A stretch of 39,005 bases of DNA from NCBI RefSeq assembly GCF_001068775.1, contig NZ_JWAJ01000008.1, forward strand, positions 1 through 39,005, given 5' to 3'. The translations under genes were made by a program, and so were the position numbers. Every line of letters begins with the position of its first letter. Position 1 is the first letter of the stretch. The notes beneath the pieces are model-generated. The model had not been told where the DNA came from and searched no databases. It saw only the letters and a list, made by a program, of their open reading frames with translations. Origin of the DNA: Streptococcus pseudopneumoniae. Its GTDB lineage: Bacteria; Bacillota; Bacilli; Lactobacillales; Streptococcaceae. This document shows positions 34,031 to 39,005 of this stretch, in pieces.

Positions 34031-34483
34031 CTAATCGATTAAAATTTTAAATAAGTATTTGCGAACTTTATCTTCCATACCTGCATAACCATTAGGTTGA
34101 TGAGGTTCACCTGGGAAGAAGATTGCAAAATTGTGATAACCCAACAAAAGTGGGTAGTGTTCGTGACAATGGACAAAGCCAATATCACTGGCTTCATCAA
34201 AGGCTACAGCCTCGTCTTTTACACGAGAACCGTAACTAGAATACTCATGTCCTTCAACTAACAAATGCAAATCTGCATAGTTTTTATGATGCTCAAAGCG
34301 ATCATTTTCATCTTGGTTGAGAACATTTTCCTGTACAACTAGAAAGACTTTATCCCCATCAATCTCGTATTTGCCTAATTCAAAGCTATCCTTACGATGC
34401 TCATAGAGATAATCAATAGCCTTATCTAGATTAGGATGAATTCCCTTGTAAAAGCTAATGTTTTTTAAATCATCAAAAATCAT
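34031..34483 (-). CDS. YhcH/YjgK/YiaL (DUF386) family protein
   Basis: This protein of about 150 residues has the beta-barrel family signatures YEIDGDKVFLVVQE, FEHHKNYADLHLLVEG and FFPGEPHQPNGY, whose His/Glu residues bind a metal. In sialic-acid operons these proteins are proposed to be anomerases that speed sugar ring opening. I place the start at ATG 34483 after AAAGGAA; ATG 34519 is in frame but has no ribosome binding site. Confidence 0.87.
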   Translation of the reverse strand: MIFDDLKNISFYKGIHPNLDKAIDYLYEHRKDSFELGKYEIDGDKVFLVVQENVLNQDENDRFEHHKNYADLHLLVEGHEYSSYGSRVKDEAVAFDEASDIGFVHCHEHYPLLLGYHNFAIFFPGEPHQPNGYAGMEDKVRKYLFKILID

Positions 34484-34541
34484 AGTAATTTCCTTTACCT
34501 GATTGTTACCTTCAGACATACGATGTCTAGCCAGTAAGTTT

Positions 34542-34601
34542 ATAAGTGTCTAACAAAACTTCATGAAGTAAGCAACTCCTCTCCATTTTGTAGACACTTA
34601 T
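34542..34601. repeat. Long near-perfect hairpin between satC and yhcH
   Basis: ATAAGTGTCTAACAAAA and TTTTGTAGACACTTAT are complementary except for one bulged base, around a 27-base loop. There is no T-run. It may be an RNA processing or stability element, or a small transposable remnant. Confidence 0.5.
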
Positions 34602-34683
34602 ATATCCTGTATTCTCTTAGTCTATCAACTATACTGCTGCATACTGATAAACAGATTCTACTATATTCAATTTTCGCAGAGGA

Positions 34684-35523
34684 CTATCCTTTGACAGCTC
34701 CCATAGTAATCCCTTGAGTAAAGGATTTTTGGAAGACCAGGAAGACTGTTACGATTGGCACAGCTGCAAGGGCAGCCCCTGCCATGATCAAACCATAGTT
34801 AGTTGCCATCTCGGCCTGCATAGTCGCAACCCCGAGCGAGATGGTCAAGTTTTGACGTGAAGTCAACATTACCAATTGCATGAAGTAGTCATTCCAAGTA
34901 TTGATGAAGGTAAAGATTGCAAGAGCTGCAAATCCTGGCTTCACGATAGGGAAGGCTACGCTCCAGAATGTACGAATCTCGCCACATCCATCGATTTTAG
35001 CAGATTCGAGCAATTCTGTAGGAATGTTTTCACTGAACTGTTTCATGAGGAAGACCCCGAATGGCCATCCAATCAAAGGCAAGATAACTGCCCAAAGAGT
35101 ATCATGGATTCCCATGAAGTTGACGATACGTACCAATGGCACAAGGACAACTTGTTTTGGAAGAGCCATGGCAGCGATAAAAATTGCAAAGAGAATGCGT
35201 TGACCATAGAAACGTTTCTTAGCCAATACATAACCTGCTAGTGAAGAGGTTGCACAAACCAAGAACATAGTTACCAAGGAAATGAAGACTGAGTTCCACA
35301 TCCATTGCAAGGCTGGGTTTTGCACCATCAATTGTTGGAAGTTCTCCATAGTTGGAGCTTTAGGGAACCATTGTGGTGGAATCATAATGGTATCCGGTTG
35401 TGATTTGAATGCACCTGTCAAAATCCAGTAGAATGGAAAGATGAAGAGTACAGTCAACAAGAGCAAAATGATAGTTGAAATAACAGTGAAGGCTGTTAAA
35501 GGTTTCTTTTGTGTAGATTGCAT
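34684..35523 (-). CDS. satC: Sialic-acid ABC transporter permease
   Basis: This 279-aa permease of the MalG type has six predicted transmembrane segments and the EAA loop ESAKIDGCGEIRTFWSVAFP that docks on the ATPase. It pairs with the permease upstream (17 bp gap) and the lipoprotein before that, in the order of pneumococcal satABC. No ATPase gene is in the window; such carbohydrate transporters usually borrow a shared MsmK. AAAGGAG precedes the start. Confidence 0.9.
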   Translation of the reverse strand: MQSTQKKPLTAFTVISTIILLLLTVLFIFPFYWILTGAFKSQPDTIMIPPQWFPKAPTMENFQQLMVQNPALQWMWNSVFISLVTMFLVCATSSLAGYVLAKKRFYGQRILFAIFIAAMALPKQVVLVPLVRIVNFMGIHDTLWAVILPLIGWPFGVFLMKQFSENIPTELLESAKIDGCGEIRTFWSVAFPIVKPGFAALAIFTFINTWNDYFMQLVMLTSRQNLTISLGVATMQAEMATNYGLIMAGAALAAVPIVTVFLVFQKSFTQGITMGAVKG

Positions 35524-35539
35524 AGCTGTCTCCTTTCTA

Positions 35540-36427
35540 TTAATATTCTACGTCGTTTCCAAGTACTTTAAATTGAACGAAGCTGACGATAGCGATCATA
35601 ACTGCCAAGAATACACCAATAGTATTGGCATAGCCATACTCAGTCAATTGGAAGGCTTTCTCGTATAGGTAGTACATAAGTGTACTTGTTGAATAGTTTG
35701 GACCACCTGAAGTCAAAAGCTGAATCAAAGCAAAACACTGGAATGAGTTGATGGTTGTAATGATTGCGATATAAAGAGTTGTTGGAAGGAGGCTTGGCCA
35801 TTTAATCTTCCAGAAAACTTGTAACTCAGTAGCTCCGTCGACACGCGCTGCTTCTACAAGTGAGTTATCAATATTACCCATTGCAGCGATGTAGAGAATG
35901 ATTGGTTGACCAACTGATGTTGTCAAAAGAATAATCATAATCGCCATCAAAGCCCAGTTTTTATCACCCAACCAAGAAATGTTTTGGCTAATGATATGGC
36001 TTGACTTAAGTACGAAATTCAAAATACCTGATAGAGGATCATAAATCCATTTCCATACAACCGTTACGGCAACACTACCTGTTACAACAGGAAGGAAGAA
36101 TACGAAACGATAGAAGGATCTAGCAACTGCATTTTGTTGGTAAGTTTGTGATGCCACAAATAGTGAGAAGAGTACAACGACTGGTACAGATCCGATAACT
36201 AAGATTACGGTATTAATCAAAGATTTTGTAAAGACAGGGTCTTTAAACATGCGGATGTAGTTGTCAAGTCCCACAAACTCAAAGCTAGTCATCGAGTAGT
36301 TAAAGAAACTAGTGATGAATCCCATGATCATTGGAGCTAGGACAAAGACAGTAAAGAAGATTAATACTGGTGCTAAGAAAGCATACGAAACAATTGTTTC
36401 TCTCATGCGAATTTTATTGACTTTCAC
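35540..36427 (-). CDS. satB: Sialic-acid ABC transporter permease
   Basis: This protein of about 295 residues is a MalF/UgpA-type permease with six transmembrane segments and the EAA loop EAARVDGATELQVFWKIKWP. It forms the membrane channel with SatC. GTG 36427 is best placed eight bases after GAGG. An in-frame GTG at 36436 overlaps that ribosome binding site and is unlikely. Confidence 0.9.
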   Translation of the reverse strand: MKVNKIRMRETIVSYAFLAPVLIFFTVFVLAPMIMGFITSFFNYSMTSFEFVGLDNYIRMFKDPVFTKSLINTVILVIGSVPVVVLFSLFVASQTYQQNAVARSFYRFVFFLPVVTGSVAVTVVWKWIYDPLSGILNFVLKSSHIISQNISWLGDKNWALMAIMIILLTTSVGQPIILYIAAMGNIDNSLVEAARVDGATELQVFWKIKWPSLLPTTLYIAIITTINSFQCFALIQLLTSGGPNYSTSTLMYYLYEKAFQLTEYGYANTIGVFLAVMIAIVSFVQFKVLGNDVEY

Positions 36428-36520
36428 AGTCGGCACCTCACTTTCAAATAGTTTTTGTTTTTTTATTTGTTATCTGACATTGATGTAAAATCAAAATGAA
36501 ATTTTTTCCAAGAAAAGCCT

Positions 36521-36625
36521 ATGTAAGAACTTCATTTTAATTTTGACCTGTCAGTTCCTTACATTTTTTAAATAAAACTCCCCCTTTTCGTACACAGATG
36601 TGCACAGGGAAAAGGGGGGGATTTT
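36521..36625 (-). terminator. Strong terminator plus hairpins after satA
   Basis: CCCCCTTTTC and GAAAAGGGGG arms (36579-36619) with T-rich flanks form a strong stem right after the satA stop. A second inverted repeat, ATGTAAGAAC/GTTCCTTACAT, lies at 36521-36564. They should make satA more abundant than satB-satC. Confidence 0.85.
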
Positions 36626-36641
36626 ACTTTTTATTTAGGGC

Positions 36642-38054
<1,413 letters not shown>

Positions 38055-38084
38055 TCAACCACTCTCCTCGTTTTTTATATGATG

Positions 38085-38783
38085 TTACTTAAGACCGGCA
38101 ACAAAGCGTTCCGTAATCTCTTTTGGTCTAGTAATAGCGCCACCTACAACGATGCCTCGCACTCCATAACCTAGGATTTGCTTAGCTTGTTCTGGTGTGT
38201 GAATTTTTCCTTCAGCAATGACGTCCACCCCTGCGTCGCAGAGTTTCTTGATGAGTTCAAAATCTGGGCCATCCACTTTTGGACTGTAAGAAGTGTAACC
38301 TGATAGAGTTGTACCGACAAAGTCAATTCCTGCCTCTACTGCTGTTAAGCCTTCTTCAAAGGTACTTGTATCCGCCATCAATAATTGATCTGGATATTTT
38401 TCCTTCACTTGGCGAATAAATTCTTGAATCTCTAAGCCGTCATAACGTTCACGCTTAGTACAGTCAAGAGCGATAACTTCGATATCAAGCGCAGCTAATT
38501 CATCCACTTCCTTCATTGTAGCAGTAATGAATGGTTCTTGTGGTGGATAGTCTCGCTTGATAATCCCGATAATTGGAAGTTTTGTAACTTCCTTGATTTC
38601 CTTGATATCTCGGACACTGTTTGCCCGAATACCAACCGCTCCACCTTGCTCTGCTGCTTTGACTAGCAAGGGGATTACTCCTCCCGCTTCTGTGTAGAGC
38701 GGTTCATGAGGAAGAGCCTGGCAAGAAACAATGATTCCATCTTTAATCTGTTCAATCAAAGCTTCTTTACTAATTTGTGGCAT
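38085..38783 (-). CDS. nanE: N-acetylmannosamine-6-phosphate 2-epimerase
   Basis: This 232-aa (beta/alpha)8 enzyme has the NanE signatures [39 protein letters not shown] and ADTSTFEEG. It converts ManNAc-6-P to GlcNAc-6-P, linking sialic acid to amino-sugar metabolism. AAGGAGG precedes ATG 38783. It leads the nanE-satABC unit from a promoter with cre and NanR-like sites. Confidence 0.94.
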   Translation of the reverse strand: MPQISKEALIEQIKDGIIVSCQALPHEPLYTEAGGVIPLLVKAAEQGGAVGIRANSVRDIKEIKEVTKLPIIGIIKRDYPPQEPFITATMKEVDELAALDIEVIALDCTKRERYDGLEIQEFIRQVKEKYPDQLLMADTSTFEEGLTAVEAGIDFVGTTLSGYTSYSPKVDGPDFELIKKLCDAGVDVIAEGKIHTPEQAKQILGYGVRGIVVGGAITRPKEITERFVAGLK

Positions 38784-38823
38784 CCACTTTCCTCCTTTTC
38801 TTTTTCTTTGTGCTTATGTGACT

Positions 38824-38922
38824 ATTATAGCTCATTATTAAAACGCTTTCAATATTTTGTACTAGAATAGATTGAAGTTTCAAAACAATTTTATGCAACA
38901 ATTCATCCTGAAAGTAGTTTCA
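38824..38922 (-). promoter_or_regulatory. nanE promoter with cre and NanR-like operator
   Basis: TTGAAA (38847-38852), 17 bp, TATAAT (38824-38829). A cre (TGAAAGCGTTTTAA, 38838-38851) covers the -35, and TGAAACTACTTTCA (38909-38922) lies 57 bp upstream, exactly as before nanA. Confidence 0.78.
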
Positions 38923-38943
38923 GATAACATAAATATCCGTATC

Positions 38944-39005
38944 TATAGTCAATTGAACCTAAAACAGTACATAATGTGGTATAATCTTCTTATGGCATAT
39001 TCAAT
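38944..39005 (+). mobile_element. Left end of an IS630-type insertion sequence (cut by window)
   Basis: It begins TATAGTCAATTGAA, similar to the RUP end TATAGTAGATTGAA, then shares AGTACA further in. A TATAAT box (38980-38985) and ATG 38992 follow, reading MAYS before the window ends. IS630-Spn1 transposase starts MAYSIDF as I recall. Only the edge is visible. Confidence 0.55.
38992..39005 (+). CDS. Partial transposase start (IS630-like)
   Basis: Four codons (MAYS) and two bases of a fifth are visible before the window ends. The identity rests on the IS-like end just upstream and on recall of the IS630-Spn1 N-terminus. It could be another gene. Confidence 0.4.

Overview
The window is chromosomal DNA of a low-GC Gram-positive coccus, most likely a mitis-group Streptococcus (S. 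mitis, S. oralis, S. infantis or a close relative). The core gene order, read from sequence and recalled family knowledge, is rplM-rpsI, then murF-ddl-recR-pbp2b-nanR, then nanK, nanA (lyase), yesL-like, yhcH, satC, satB, satA and nanE. The order from murF onward matches the pneumococcal sialic-acid locus. A BOX element, a 107-bp RUP and the apparent edge of an IS630-type IS at the right border support the same group.

Layout. (1) 1-5110 holds a malolactic block: mleP, mleS, a small XRE regulator and mleR. It is bounded by degenerate copies of the 3' end of rpsI and by a 31-bp direct repeat. (2) 5081-15727 is a 10.6-kb integrative element inserted in the 3' end of rpsI, with 28-bp identical att cores. 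It encodes a tyrosine integrase, an excisionase, a HUH plus SF3-helicase replication initiator/relaxase-like protein, an FtsK/TcpA-like ATPase, a small membrane protein, an SEC10/PgrA-like LPXTG surface protein under a divergent XRE regulator, and two unrecognised cargo proteins. One of these is a 365-aa protein built from a 174-residue internal duplication. A large nested inverted repeat just before rep is a good origin candidate. (3) 15678-23879 is housekeeping: rpsI-rplM with an L13 leader, a YwaF-type membrane protein, murF, ddl, recR, pbp2b, and the RpiR-type regulator nanR. (4) 23880-31380 is an insertion between nanR and nanK relative to the pneumococcal order. It carries BOX, RUP, and one very large cell-wall protein gene (YSIRK signal, V8-like protease, MucBP-like, GH29 fucosidase, G5, LPXTG). 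That gene looks broken by a start-proximal frameshift and an in-frame TAA. (5) 31376-38783 is the sialic-acid uptake and catabolism operon set.

How it works together. SatABC imports sialic acid, the lyase yields ManNAc plus pyruvate, NanK phosphorylates ManNAc, and NanE epimerises it to GlcNAc-6-P. NanR probably controls two promoters, upstream of nanA and of nanE. These share an identical layout: TTGAAA-N17-TATAMT with a CcpA cre site over the -35 region and a 14-bp near-palindrome at a fixed distance upstream. The fucosidase/protease surface protein would fit the same host-glycan lifestyle if it were intact.
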